NCBI GenBank assembly: GCA_019113175.1
Contig: DXHY01000011.1
Coordinates: forward strand, 1 to 64,000
From: Candidatus Eisenbergiella stercoravium
GTDB taxonomy: Bacteria; Bacillota; Clostridia; Lachnospirales; Lachnospiraceae
DNA: 64,000 nucleotides
Direction of reading: 5' to 3'
Each line of letters starts with the position of its first letter. Within the stretch, counting starts at the first letter, position 1. The translations under genes were made by a program, and so were the position numbers. Below, piece after piece: positions 46,930 through 55,545 of this stretch. The notes under the pieces were generated by a model. It searched no databases, had not been told where the DNA came from, and saw only the letters and a list, made by a program, of their open reading frames with translations.

Positions 46930-47832
46930 ATGGAAAAAGCATACAAGCTGGAATTTGAAAATGAACAGATGGGTGCTCTTGTCGTAAACTGCTGCGGCTG
47001 CTCCAGAACGGAGCCGCTGCACAGCTTCGGCCCGGCGCTGAAGCCTCATTATATGATCCACTATATTCTGAGCGGAAAAGGCGTATTCCGGACGGGAGGC
47101 AGAGAATACCCGCTGGAGGCGGGAAGCGGTTTTCTGATCGTTCCCGGGCATCTCGCCTTTTACCAGGCAGATGAAAAAGAGCCCTGGACCTATGTGTGGG
47201 TGGGCTTTTCCGGAAGCGGAGTGGAAAGCTTCGTTGCCTATACCGGTCTTTCGGCCCGTCAGCCTATTTTTCAGTCGGACCGTTCGGATGAGCTGTATGG
47301 CAGCGTCCGGGACATGATGGAGCACAATACGTACGGACTGACCAATGAGCTGCGCAGAAACGGGCAGCTCCAGATCTTTCTGTCTCTGATTGCGGAAAGC
47401 GCCGGGACACAGGCGCGACCGGAGGAGGACAAGGCAAATCAGTATGTGAAGCGGGCGGTGGAATTCATCCAGCGCAACTACTGCAATCCAGTGAAGGTGA
47501 CGGATGTGGCGGACTATGTCTGTATTAACAGAAGCTATCTTTATACCCTTTTTGAGCATTCCATGGGCATGTCGCCGCAGCAGTTTCTTACAGCCTTCCG
47601 GCTCACCAGAGCGGCTGAGCTTCTTGCGGTTACACAGCTTCCTGTGGAAAGCATCGCGCTTTCCTGCGGCTATAATGATCCTCTGGTTTTTACGAAGGCA
47701 TTTAAACAGATGAAGGGAATGTCGCCCTCCGCTTACCGGAAGGAGCTCCAGAAAGGGGAGACCCGCCGGAACAAGGAATATCTCCGGCAGGTGGAGGATT
47801 TTATCAGTCAGGTGAAAAGCCTGCAGGGATAA
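46930..47832 (+). CDS. AraC-family regulator
   Basis: Cupin N-terminus; VTDVADYVCINRSYLYTLFEHSMGMSPQQFLTAFRLTRA and GYNDPLVFTKAFKQMKGMSPSAYRK. Confidence 0.95.
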   Translation: MEKAYKLEFENEQMGALVVNCCGCSRTEPLHSFGPALKPHYMIHYILSGKGVFRTGGREYPLEAGSGFLIVPGHLAFYQADEKEPWTYVWVGFSGSGVESFVAYTGLSARQPIFQSDRSDELYGSVRDMMEHNTYGLTNELRRNGQLQIFLSLIAESAGTQARPEEDKANQYVKRAVEFIQRNYCNPVKVTDVADYVCINRSYLYTLFEHSMGMSPQQFLTAFRLTRAAELLAVTQLPVESIALSCGYNDPLVFTKAFKQMKGMSPSAYRKELQKGETRRNKEYLRQVEDFISQVKSLQG

Positions 47833-47994
47833 ATGGCATGGCTTAACATTTTGACAGGTACACGTAACAAATAGCCGCTTGCCGTCATCGTTATTTTGTT
47901 ATATGATGAATGTAGTTGAAAGCGGTTGCGCCTGCCTGGCCGCAGCTGCTGAATGGCAACAGAACCGGAATGGATGAGTAAAGGAGAAGGGATT

Positions 47995-49164
47995 ATGGAA
48001 ATGAAAGAAAAAGTACTGCAGAAATTCGGGGAGGTGTTCGGAGATACCGAAGGGGTAAAGACCTATTTCGCGCCCGGACGCGTTAACCTGATCGGCGAAC
48101 ATACGGACTATAACGGCGGGCATGTATTCCCCTGTGCGCTTACCATCGGAACCTACGGCGCGGCAAGAAAGAGAGAGGATCGGAAGCTTCGCTTTTACTC
48201 CATGAATTTTGAGCATCTCGGCGTGATTGAGAGCAGTCTGGATAACCTGACCCCTGAGAAGAAGGCTGACTGGACAAACTATCCCAAGGGTGTGATGTGG
48301 GCCTTTGAAAAGAGGGATATGAAGATCCCGTACGGCATGGATCTTCTCCTGTGCGGCAACATTCCCAACGGCTCCGGACTTTCTTCCTCAGCGTCTCTGG
48401 AGGTGCTGACCGGCTTTATCCTGCGTGACATGTTCGGCTTTGATGTGACCAATCAGGATCTGGCGCTGATCGGCCAGTATTCCGAGAATAATTTTAACGG
48501 CGTTAACTGCGGAATCATGGATCAGTTCGCCATTGCGATGGGTAAAAAGGATCATGCCATTTTCCTTGATACTGCGGACCTGAGCTATGAGTATGCTCCT
48601 ATCCATCTGGAAGGCGCCAAGATCGTTATCGCCTGCAGCAATAAAAAGCGCGGCCTCGGCGATTCCAAATACAATGAGAGAAGAAGCGAGTGCGAAACGG
48701 CTCTGGCAGAGCTTCAGGAAGTGATCGGCATTAAGAGCCTGGGCGATCTGACCGAGGAGCAGTTCGAGCAGTATAAGAGCGCCATCAAGGATGATGTCCG
48801 CAGAAAGCGCGCAAAGCATGCTGTTTATGAAAACCAGCGCACCATCAAGGCGGTTGCCGCGCTGAAAGCCAACGACATCGCCCAGTTCGGACAGCTCATG
48901 AACGCTTCCCACGTATCCCTCCGCGACGATTATGAAGTGACCGGTATCGAGCTGGATACTCTGGTGGAGGAAGCCTGGAAGGTGGACGGCGTGATCGGCT
49001 CCCGCATGACCGGAGCGGGCTTCGGCGGCTGCACCGTGAGCATCGTGAAGACCGACGCCATCGACAACTTCATCGAGAAGGTCGGCGCGGAGTATCTGAA
49101 GAAGATCGGATATGCCGCTGACTTCTATGTGGTGGAGATCGGTGACGGACCGAGTGTTCTTTAA
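47995..49164 (+). CDS. galK: Galactokinase
   Basis: APGRVNLIGEHTDYNGGHVFP; GSGLSSSASLEVLTG; start 47995 with SD. Confidence 0.97.
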   Translation: MEMKEKVLQKFGEVFGDTEGVKTYFAPGRVNLIGEHTDYNGGHVFPCALTIGTYGAARKREDRKLRFYSMNFEHLGVIESSLDNLTPEKKADWTNYPKGVMWAFEKRDMKIPYGMDLLLCGNIPNGSGLSSSASLEVLTGFILRDMFGFDVTNQDLALIGQYSENNFNGVNCGIMDQFAIAMGKKDHAIFLDTADLSYEYAPIHLEGAKIVIACSNKKRGLGDSKYNERRSECETALAELQEVIGIKSLGDLTEEQFEQYKSAIKDDVRRKRAKHAVYENQRTIKAVAALKANDIAQFGQLMNASHVSLRDDYEVTGIELDTLVEEAWKVDGVIGSRMTGAGFGGCTVSIVKTDAIDNFIEKVGAEYLKKIGYAADFYVVEIGDGPSVL

Positions 49165-49313
49165 ATGGAGGAAGATTGAAAAATAAGCCCGATGGCTTAT
49201 TTTTCAACCGGTAGTTTTGCGCCGAAGCATAAAACTGCTGTGATCGCAGAGGGGAAATCACCTGCGTGATTTCCCCTCGCGGCCTCAGCAACGCTTCGGC
49301 ATGGAGGAAAAAG
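49165..49313 (+). repeat. Composite SD-linked palindromic element, copy C2 (galK-galT intergenic)
   Basis: Starts directly after galK stop with ATGGAGGAA (49165-49173), ends with ATGGAGGAA (49301-49309) as galT SD; carries three hairpins. Confidence 0.9.
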
Positions 49314-50837
49314 ATGATTCAGAACAGTATCAGAGAATTAGTGAGATATGGACTTGCCACCGGGCTGATTGAGCCGGAGGACACGATTTATACGACGAAC
49401 CGCCTGCTGGAGCTGTTCGGCCTGGATGAGCTGGAGGATGCGGATACGCCCATCACCGCGGACAGGAGCGAGGAGCCTGAGCTGGTAGCAAAGCTGGAGA
49501 GCATTCTGAAGGATATGCTGGACTATGCGGCGGACAACGGACTTCTGGAGAATAACAGCGTAGTGTACCGGGATCTGTTCGATACGAAGATTATGGGTAC
49601 CCTGGTGGCCCGCCCCAGCGAGATCATCCGCACATTCCGTGCGCATTATGCAAATTCCCCGCAGGAGGCGACCGATTACTTTTACAAATTCAGCCAGGAT
49701 ACGGACTACATCCGCCGTTACCGTGTCTGCAGGGATCAGAAATGGGTGGCGCATACCAAATACGGCGATCTGGATATCACCATTAACCTGTCCAAGCCGG
49801 AGAAGGACCCCAAGGCCATCGCTGCTGCCAGAAATGCGAAGCAGAGCGCATATCCCAAGTGCCAGCTCTGCATGGAGAACGAAGGCTATGCGGGCCGCGT
49901 AAACCATCCCGCAAGACAGAATCACAGGATTATCCCCATCACCATCAACAACAGCGCGTGGGGCTTCCAGTATTCTCCTTATGTATATTATAATGAGCAC
50001 TGCATCGTGTTCAATTCGAAGCATATTCCCATGAAGATCGAACACGATACCTTCGTGAAGCTGTTTGACTTTGTGAAGCTGTTCCCGCACTACATGCTGG
50101 GTTCCAATGCGGATCTTCCCATTGTTGGCGGTTCCATCCTGAGCCATGACCATTTCCAGGGCGGACATTACGAGTTCCCCATGGCAAAGGCCGGTGTGGA
50201 CCGGGAGTTCACGGTGAAGGGATTTGAGGATGTGAAGGCGGGCGTGGTGAACTGGCCCATGTCGGTTATCCGCCTGAACGGACCCGACAGTGACCGGATC
50301 ATCGCTCTGGCGGATGTGATTCTGGAGAAATGGCGCGGCTATACGGATGAGGCGGCTTTTATCTATGCGGAAACGGATGGAGAGCCCCATAACACCATTA
50401 CCCCCATCGCCAGAAAGCGCGGAGACAATTATGAGCTGGATCTGGTGCTTCGCAACAACATCACTACTGAAGAGCATCCTCTGGGTGTATATCATCCCCA
50501 TGCAAAGCTGCATCACATCAAGAAGGAGAACATCGGCCTGATCGAAGTGATGGGCCTTGCGGTACTTCCTTCCCGTCTGGACGGCGAGATGGCGGATCTG
50601 GAAAAGGCCATCCTTTCCGGCGCGGACATCCGCAGCGATGAGGTGCTTTCCAAGCATGCGGACTGGGTAGAGGAATTCCTTCCCAGGTATGAAAATGTGA
50701 ACGCGGACAATATCCATGAAATCATCCAGAAGGAAATCGGTCAGGTGTTCATGGAGGTTTTGGAGGATGCCGGCGTATACAAGAGAACCGAAGATGGCCA
50801 GGCAGCGTTTGACAGATTTATCGCCACGCTGGGATAA
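49314..50837 (+). CDS. galT: Galactose-1-phosphate uridylyltransferase (Firmicute-type)
   Basis: PKCQLCMENEGYAGRVNHPARQNHRIIPI; GGSILSHDHFQGGHYEFPM. Confidence 0.96.
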   Translation: MIQNSIRELVRYGLATGLIEPEDTIYTTNRLLELFGLDELEDADTPITADRSEEPELVAKLESILKDMLDYAADNGLLENNSVVYRDLFDTKIMGTLVARPSEIIRTFRAHYANSPQEATDYFYKFSQDTDYIRRYRVCRDQKWVAHTKYGDLDITINLSKPEKDPKAIAAARNAKQSAYPKCQLCMENEGYAGRVNHPARQNHRIIPITINNSAWGFQYSPYVYYNEHCIVFNSKHIPMKIEHDTFVKLFDFVKLFPHYMLGSNADLPIVGGSILSHDHFQGGHYEFPMAKAGVDREFTVKGFEDVKAGVVNWPMSVIRLNGPDSDRIIALADVILEKWRGYTDEAAFIYAETDGEPHNTITPIARKRGDNYELDLVLRNNITTEEHPLGVYHPHAKLHHIKKENIGLIEVMGLAVLPSRLDGEMADLEKAILSGADIRSDEVLSKHADWVEEFLPRYENVNADNIHEIIQKEIGQVFMEVLEDAGVYKRTEDGQAAFDRFIATLG

Positions 50838-50875
50838 AGCCGGACGAGGCGGCTTACAGATATAAAAAATAAGAG

Positions 50876-50948
50876 ATCGGACAGGGGAAGCTCCCCTGTC
50901 CGATTATTCGATGCGGCACGTGGATGCTTCCATGTGCCGCACATTTTT
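50876..50948 (+). terminator. Double hairpin terminator after galT
   Basis: ATCGGACAGGGGA-GC-TCCCCTGTCCGAT (approx.) then GCGGCACGTGGATGCTTCCATGTGCCGC followed by T-run. Confidence 0.85.
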
Positions 50949-51939
50949 ATTCGGGAACAGAGGACGCACGGCGCTGCCTGTGAAAACGCTCTGCCGCGCT
51001 CTCCATCAGCAGATAGAAGGCCTGCCCCTCCGGCGAGATACCGGGCCTGCAGAAATCAGGAGCGCCGCAGACCTGTCGGACAAAGCCGTAGGCGTCCACC
51101 TTTTCGTTTGCCGCAGCACGCATTTTTTCCGCCAGCGGCAGATATTCCGGAGACAGCCAGCCATCCGCCATTCCCGTGAAAAGGGCATAGGCGTACATCT
51201 GGGAAAAATTGACCTCCACGAAGGAGTCCGCGCGGTCGAGAATATCATGGGACAGGCCGTCCTCCCGTACCATGCTGCGCAGGGCTTTCAGAAGCGGAAG
51301 TCCCATGGCGAGCAGGCGGAGGCGCAGTGCTTCTTCCTGCATCGGGATCCGGTGCAGAAGCCGTGCCATGGACGCAGCGGCCCAGCCGTTCCCGCCGCCC
51401 CAGAAATCTGCCCGCACGAAGCGTCCAGCTTGTGCGTCCCAAATATGATGGAAAAGCCCTGTCCCCGGATCGCATAAAAGCCTGTGGTATCCTTCCATCT
51501 GTTCCACGGCCTCCTGTGCATGTCCTGCGGCGGCAAGAAAGGTTGGAAGCATATAGCAGGAATCCGCCCAGACCTGCCTGGTGCCGATCAGATGGCAGAC
51601 CACGCCGCAGGAGGTGCGCGGCGCCCGGCACAGCGCCCAGTCAAGAAGCCGGTTCAGGGCATCCTCAAATATCGGATCCCCCGTCAGCCGCCAGGCTTCC
51701 GCAATCGCCTCGCCGGGCGCGCAGGGATCCGTCACCGCCTGATCAGAACCCATGACAGCGGCTCTTCCGTCTTCTGTCTGCCGCATCACCGCGCTCATGG
51801 CGAGGGCGGTCACCATATCCTTCTCTCCAAGATCGAGAAAGGCATGGGCGGCCACGCCCTGTTCCCAGGAATGACGCTGCATGGAGAGGAGGGCTGATTT
51901 TACAGCTTTTACCTTCCGGATTTGCTCTGTGGTTTCCAT
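50947..51939 (-). CDS. GH88/GH105-family unsaturated glycuronyl hydrolase-like protein
   Basis: QRHSWEQGVAAHAFLDLG; GTRQVWADSCYMLPTFLA; GGGNGWAAASMARLL; start 51939 with SD AGGAGG. Confidence 0.85.
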   Translation of the reverse strand: METTEQIRKVKAVKSALLSMQRHSWEQGVAAHAFLDLGEKDMVTALAMSAVMRQTEDGRAAVMGSDQAVTDPCAPGEAIAEAWRLTGDPIFEDALNRLLDWALCRAPRTSCGVVCHLIGTRQVWADSCYMLPTFLAAAGHAQEAVEQMEGYHRLLCDPGTGLFHHIWDAQAGRFVRADFWGGGNGWAAASMARLLHRIPMQEEALRLRLLAMGLPLLKALRSMVREDGLSHDILDRADSFVEVNFSQMYAYALFTGMADGWLSPEYLPLAEKMRAAANEKVDAYGFVRQVCGAPDFCRPGISPEGQAFYLLMESAAERFHRQRRASSVPE

Positions 51940-52312
51940 ATCAGCTGGACTTACCTCCTTTTTTTTGCTTTCATTATAGAAGTCTGTATGACGGGCGTCA
52001 AACGGTTTTAGGACCGCTGAGGAGCAGGAATCCGGATGATTAGATTGCCATGGGAGTGATGCAGTATACGATAGAATTTGCTCAGGGAAAAAGAGAGCAG
52101 ATGGATAGAAAGCGCAATCCAGGAAAGGTTTTTGAGATTGTGACATGATATAATGAGCGCAAGTGAACCTGTGGGAGCTGGCTCACGTACGGCGAGCGGC
52201 GAATGCCGTACCGATCTAAAGGACATGCAGACCAGCGCACTGTCGGCTGCAAAATAGGCGCTGATTTTCCTACGGTTTTTCAAAATGAACTCAAAAAGGC
52301 GGTGCTTTCAGG

Positions 52313-52798
52313 ATGAAAGAAACTCTTATCCGTATCCAACTGACACTGGATTATATCGAGGATAATCTGAAAATGTAATGGAGAACGGCAGGGAATATCT
52401 GACGCAGGAAGGAGAATTGTTTGGAATTCTGTGCGGGCGGATTCAGGGAGAGCGGATGAGCGGAAAAGAGCTCTGGGAACAGTCCGGGAAAGATATGGAG
52501 AGCAGCAGAAATTATGCCTTTGGCACGCTGATAGGGCGGCTGCATGGAATTCTGGCGCGGTTGGACTGTTCGTGCTGCGAGGAAAGCGATCTTTATGGAG
52601 AGGTTTTGTCCTGGGCACTCCCGGCTGTTCAAAGAAAAATTGAAGAAATGGATATAGATTTGCGGAAAAAAACAGGCATGTTCCTGACGGAGAGTTTTAC
52701 TGCGGAATATATCAAAGGTTTTGGCTGCCTGTATCGGAAGCTTCCCAGACAGATCATTCACCGGGACATGAATCCCTGCCATGTGATCTGTCGGCGGT
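52313..52798 (+). pseudogene. AraC N-terminal remnant (to ~52376) followed by truncated APH/aminoglycoside-phosphotransferase-like kinase
   Basis: MKETLIRIQLTLDYIEDNLKM-stop; then ...LPRQIIHRDMNPCHV, which breaks off right at the kinase HRDxxPxN-like motif. Confidence 0.7.
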
Positions 52799-53165
52799 GG
52801 ACACCTTTGCTTACCAGAAGCTGTTATATGACATTCCGGAACAGGAATATCGGGAAAGTCTGAAACGGCTGACAGAGCTGCTCAGACTGGATACCATCCT
52901 TTTAAATACGCAGGTGAGGCGGCTTTCCCTGGGGGAACGGATGAAGGTGGAGCTGGTGAACAGCTTTCTGTACAGTCCCCGTCTCATCTTTCTAGATGAA
53001 CCGACGATCGGACTGGACATAGGCAGCCAGGACGCGATCCGGGATTTCATTCGGGAATATCAGCAGAAAAGAGGGGCCTCCATCCTGCTGACCAGTCACG
53101 ATATGGACGATATAGAGAATACCTGCGACCGGATCCTGATTTTGAAAAAGGGAAGGCTGGCTTTC
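52783..53165 (+). pseudogene. ABC-2-type ATPase remnant lacking Walker A
   Basis: DLSAVDTFAYQKLLYDIPEQEY...RRLSLGERMKVELVNSFLYSPRLIFLDEPTIGLD...LLTSHDMDDIENTCDRILILKKGR. Confidence 0.8.
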
Positions 53166-53167
53166 CG

Positions 53168-53352
53168 TGCTGGAAATTCTTCCGGCAGCCTCCTGGGGAT
53201 ATCTGCCAACTAAAATTCTTCTGGGGCAGTATTCTCTGGCGGATCAGCAGTATCTCATTCTGATGCAGACGGCCTGGTGCGTGATCTTGGGAATTCTGAA
53301 GGAAGCGGTATGGAGGGCCGGATTGAAACGGTATTCTTCTGTGGGAGCGTGA
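53168..53352 (+). pseudogene. C-terminal remnant of first ABC-2 permease
   Basis: ILPAASWGYLPTKILLGQYS...GILKEAVWRAGLKRYSSVGA. Confidence 0.65.
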
Positions 53353-53420
53353 TTGAAATACTGCCTGAGGAAAGGCTGTACGAATGGAGAAGTATTACCG
53401 GAGGAGGAGAAAACGCAGAT

Positions 53421-54209
53421 ATGAGGGAAGTCCGGATTTTTTTCATGCAGGCAAAGCTGTCTCTGATGGCGGCATCGATTTTCCGGGCCAATTTTATTCT
53501 GATGCTGATCCAGAGTATCATTAACACACTGCTCCATGTTGCCTGCATGGATTTCATTTACGGGAGTGTGGAAGAAATAGGCGGATGGAACCGGGAGGAG
53601 ATGCTGGTGCTGATATGCACATCCATGGTCATTAATCAGCTTTTCCGGGCATTTGTTAATGGAAACCAGATGCGGTTTGTGGAAGGCGTTGCTGACGGAA
53701 GCTTTGACCATATGCTTTTACGGCCCATTGGAATTCTGTTTCAGATGAATACGGGAAAGGTAGATTTTTCCAGTCTTATGAGTGCGCTTTGTCCTGCCAT
53801 CATTCTGACGGTAAATCTGGGATGGCTGGACAGGGCCATCTCCTTCTGGAGCTTCATTCTGTATCTGTTCCTCTGCATCATGGGACTTGCGATTCTTTCG
53901 GCCTTCATGGTGTGCCTGTATTCCCTGGCCTTTTGTTTTGTCCGGGTGAGCGGGCTGAACAATATTTATTATATCCTGATGAACATTTCGGAGAAACCAC
54001 AGGAGCTGTTTCCGCAACGATTTCTTTCGGGATGCTTTCTGTTTGCCGTCCCGGCAATTCCCATCGCCAATATTCCGGTTCGTGTGATGCTGGGACGGAC
54101 AGGCCCTGAGGGCGTGTTAATACAGACGGTCGTCTGTGTGCTTTTCCTGTCCGGCGCGAAAGCTGCGGTGAAGATGGGGATCAAAAGGTATACGGGAGGA
54201 GGGGGATGA
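53421..54209 (+). CDS. ABC-2-type permease (DUF990-like), apparently intact
   Basis: MREVRIFFMQAKLSLMAASIFRANFILML...GSFDHMLLRPIGILFQ. Confidence 0.8.
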   Translation: MREVRIFFMQAKLSLMAASIFRANFILMLIQSIINTLLHVACMDFIYGSVEEIGGWNREEMLVLICTSMVINQLFRAFVNGNQMRFVEGVADGSFDHMLLRPIGILFQMNTGKVDFSSLMSALCPAIILTVNLGWLDRAISFWSFILYLFLCIMGLAILSAFMVCLYSLAFCFVRVSGLNNIYYILMNISEKPQELFPQRFLSGCFLFAVPAIPIANIPVRVMLGRTGPEGVLIQTVVCVLFLSGAKAAVKMGIKRYTGGGG

Positions 54210-54282
54210 AGGATTGAAAATGGCAATCTCCGGCGGTATACTGAACATAAGCAACCACTGTATATCAATTTTGGAGGGGTCT

Positions 54283-55332
54283 ATGAATTCTGAATTATTA
54301 ACACAACTTCCCAAAACGGATGGTCTTGAGCGGACGGAGCTTCTGAACCTCCTTCTGTCAGAGGAATACGGTTTTCTGCCGGAGCCGCCCATGGGAGTAA
54401 CCGCTGATGTGGAATCGGAGGACAGAAGCTTCTGCGCGGGAAAAGCGGTGCTGAAAAAGCTGAAGCTGAACTGCAATACCGGAAACGGGACTTTTTCCTT
54501 CCCGGTGTCTCTGATGTATCCGGCAGGAGCCCGGACGCAGGAGAAAGAGGGAAAGCCGGTTCCTTGCTTTCTTTATATCAGCTTTACGGACCGGATTCCG
54601 GATCTGTCCTTCCCGGCTGAGGAAATTCTGGATAACGGTTTTGCAGTGCTGCATTTCTGTTATCAGGATGTAACCTCTGACGATGGGGATTTCACCAACG
54701 GACTGGCAGGGATGATCTATCCGGATGGAAAAAGAGGAAAGGCACAGTGCGGGAAGATCGGTCTGTGGGCCTGGGCGGCCAGCCGTGTTATGGACTATGC
54801 CTGTACGGTTCCGGAGCTTGACCATAACCGCATCGGCGTGGTGGGACATTCCCGGCTGGGAAAGACCGCGCTTCTTGCGGGAGCGCTGGATGAGCGGTTT
54901 TACTGTACCTTTTCCAACGACTCCGGGTGCAGCGGTGCGGCGCTTGCCAGAGGGACGAAGGGTGAGACGGTGGAGAAAATTTATCAGAATTTTCCATACT
55001 GGTTCTGCAAAAAGTATGGAACCTATGCGGAACAGGAGGATACCATGCCCTTTGACCAGCATTTCCTCCTCGCTGCCATTGCGCCCCGCCGCGTCTATGT
55101 GGCGAGCGCTTCGCAGGACTGCTGGGCAGACCCGGAGAATGAATACCTCTCCTGCATTGCCGCAGGGGAATATTATCGGAATATGGGGCTGAAGGGCTTC
55201 ATCCACCCGGACAGAGATCCGGTACCCGGCGACTGCTTCGGAGAGGGAGAGATCGGGTATCACCTGCGGGCCGGGACGCATTATCTGAGCCGGGAGGACT
55301 GGGGGCATTTTATGGAATATATGCGGAAATGA
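54283..55332 (+). CDS. CE15-like / acetyl-xylan-esterase-like alpha/beta hydrolase
   Basis: RIGVVGHSRLGKTALLAGALDERF; SNDSGCSGAALARGTKGE; start 54283 with SD GGAGG. Confidence 0.8.
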   Translation: MNSELLTQLPKTDGLERTELLNLLLSEEYGFLPEPPMGVTADVESEDRSFCAGKAVLKKLKLNCNTGNGTFSFPVSLMYPAGARTQEKEGKPVPCFLYISFTDRIPDLSFPAEEILDNGFAVLHFCYQDVTSDDGDFTNGLAGMIYPDGKRGKAQCGKIGLWAWAASRVMDYACTVPELDHNRIGVVGHSRLGKTALLAGALDERFYCTFSNDSGCSGAALARGTKGETVEKIYQNFPYWFCKKYGTYAEQEDTMPFDQHFLLAAIAPRRVYVASASQDCWADPENEYLSCIAAGEYYRNMGLKGFIHPDRDPVPGDCFGEGEIGYHLRAGTHYLSREDWGHFMEYMRK

Positions 55333-55378
55333 CATATATTCGAGGAGGAAAAGAGAAGAAAGCAGACGCTGAAAACAG

Positions 55379-55432
55379 GGCCGTTATGAAAACCGGTGTT
55401 TGGAGTAAAAAGGTTTTCATAACGGCCATTTT
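55379..55432 (+). terminator. Intrinsic terminator (16-bp stem)
   Basis: GGCCGTTATGAAAACC...GGTTTTCATAACGGCC-ATTTTT. Confidence 0.9.
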
Positions 55433-55545
55433 TCTGTGACCAAGGTTGATAAAGCGGGGAGATTAGAGTATACTGACGGAAGAAAAAATGTCATATGCTC
55501 TATTTGTCTGCTCTTACGAAAATACTCAGAAAGGATGAGCTGCCC

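Noticed and set aside
47863-47907. Possible riboswitch or attenuator in the galK leader (GTAACAAATA...TTATTTTGTTA)
   Set aside because: Weak imperfect pairing overlapping a plausible TTGCCG-N17-TATGAT promoter; no known riboswitch core recognised.
49338-50717. 459-aa minus-strand ORF antisense to galT
   Set aside because: Shadow frame; galT motifs on plus strand are unmistakable.
52154-52258. 34-codon ORF MSASEPVGAGSRTASGECRTDLKDMQTSALSAAK
   Set aside because: No convincing SD and overlaps small hairpins (GTACGGC/GCCGTAC); lies in a decayed region, so not called as a gene.
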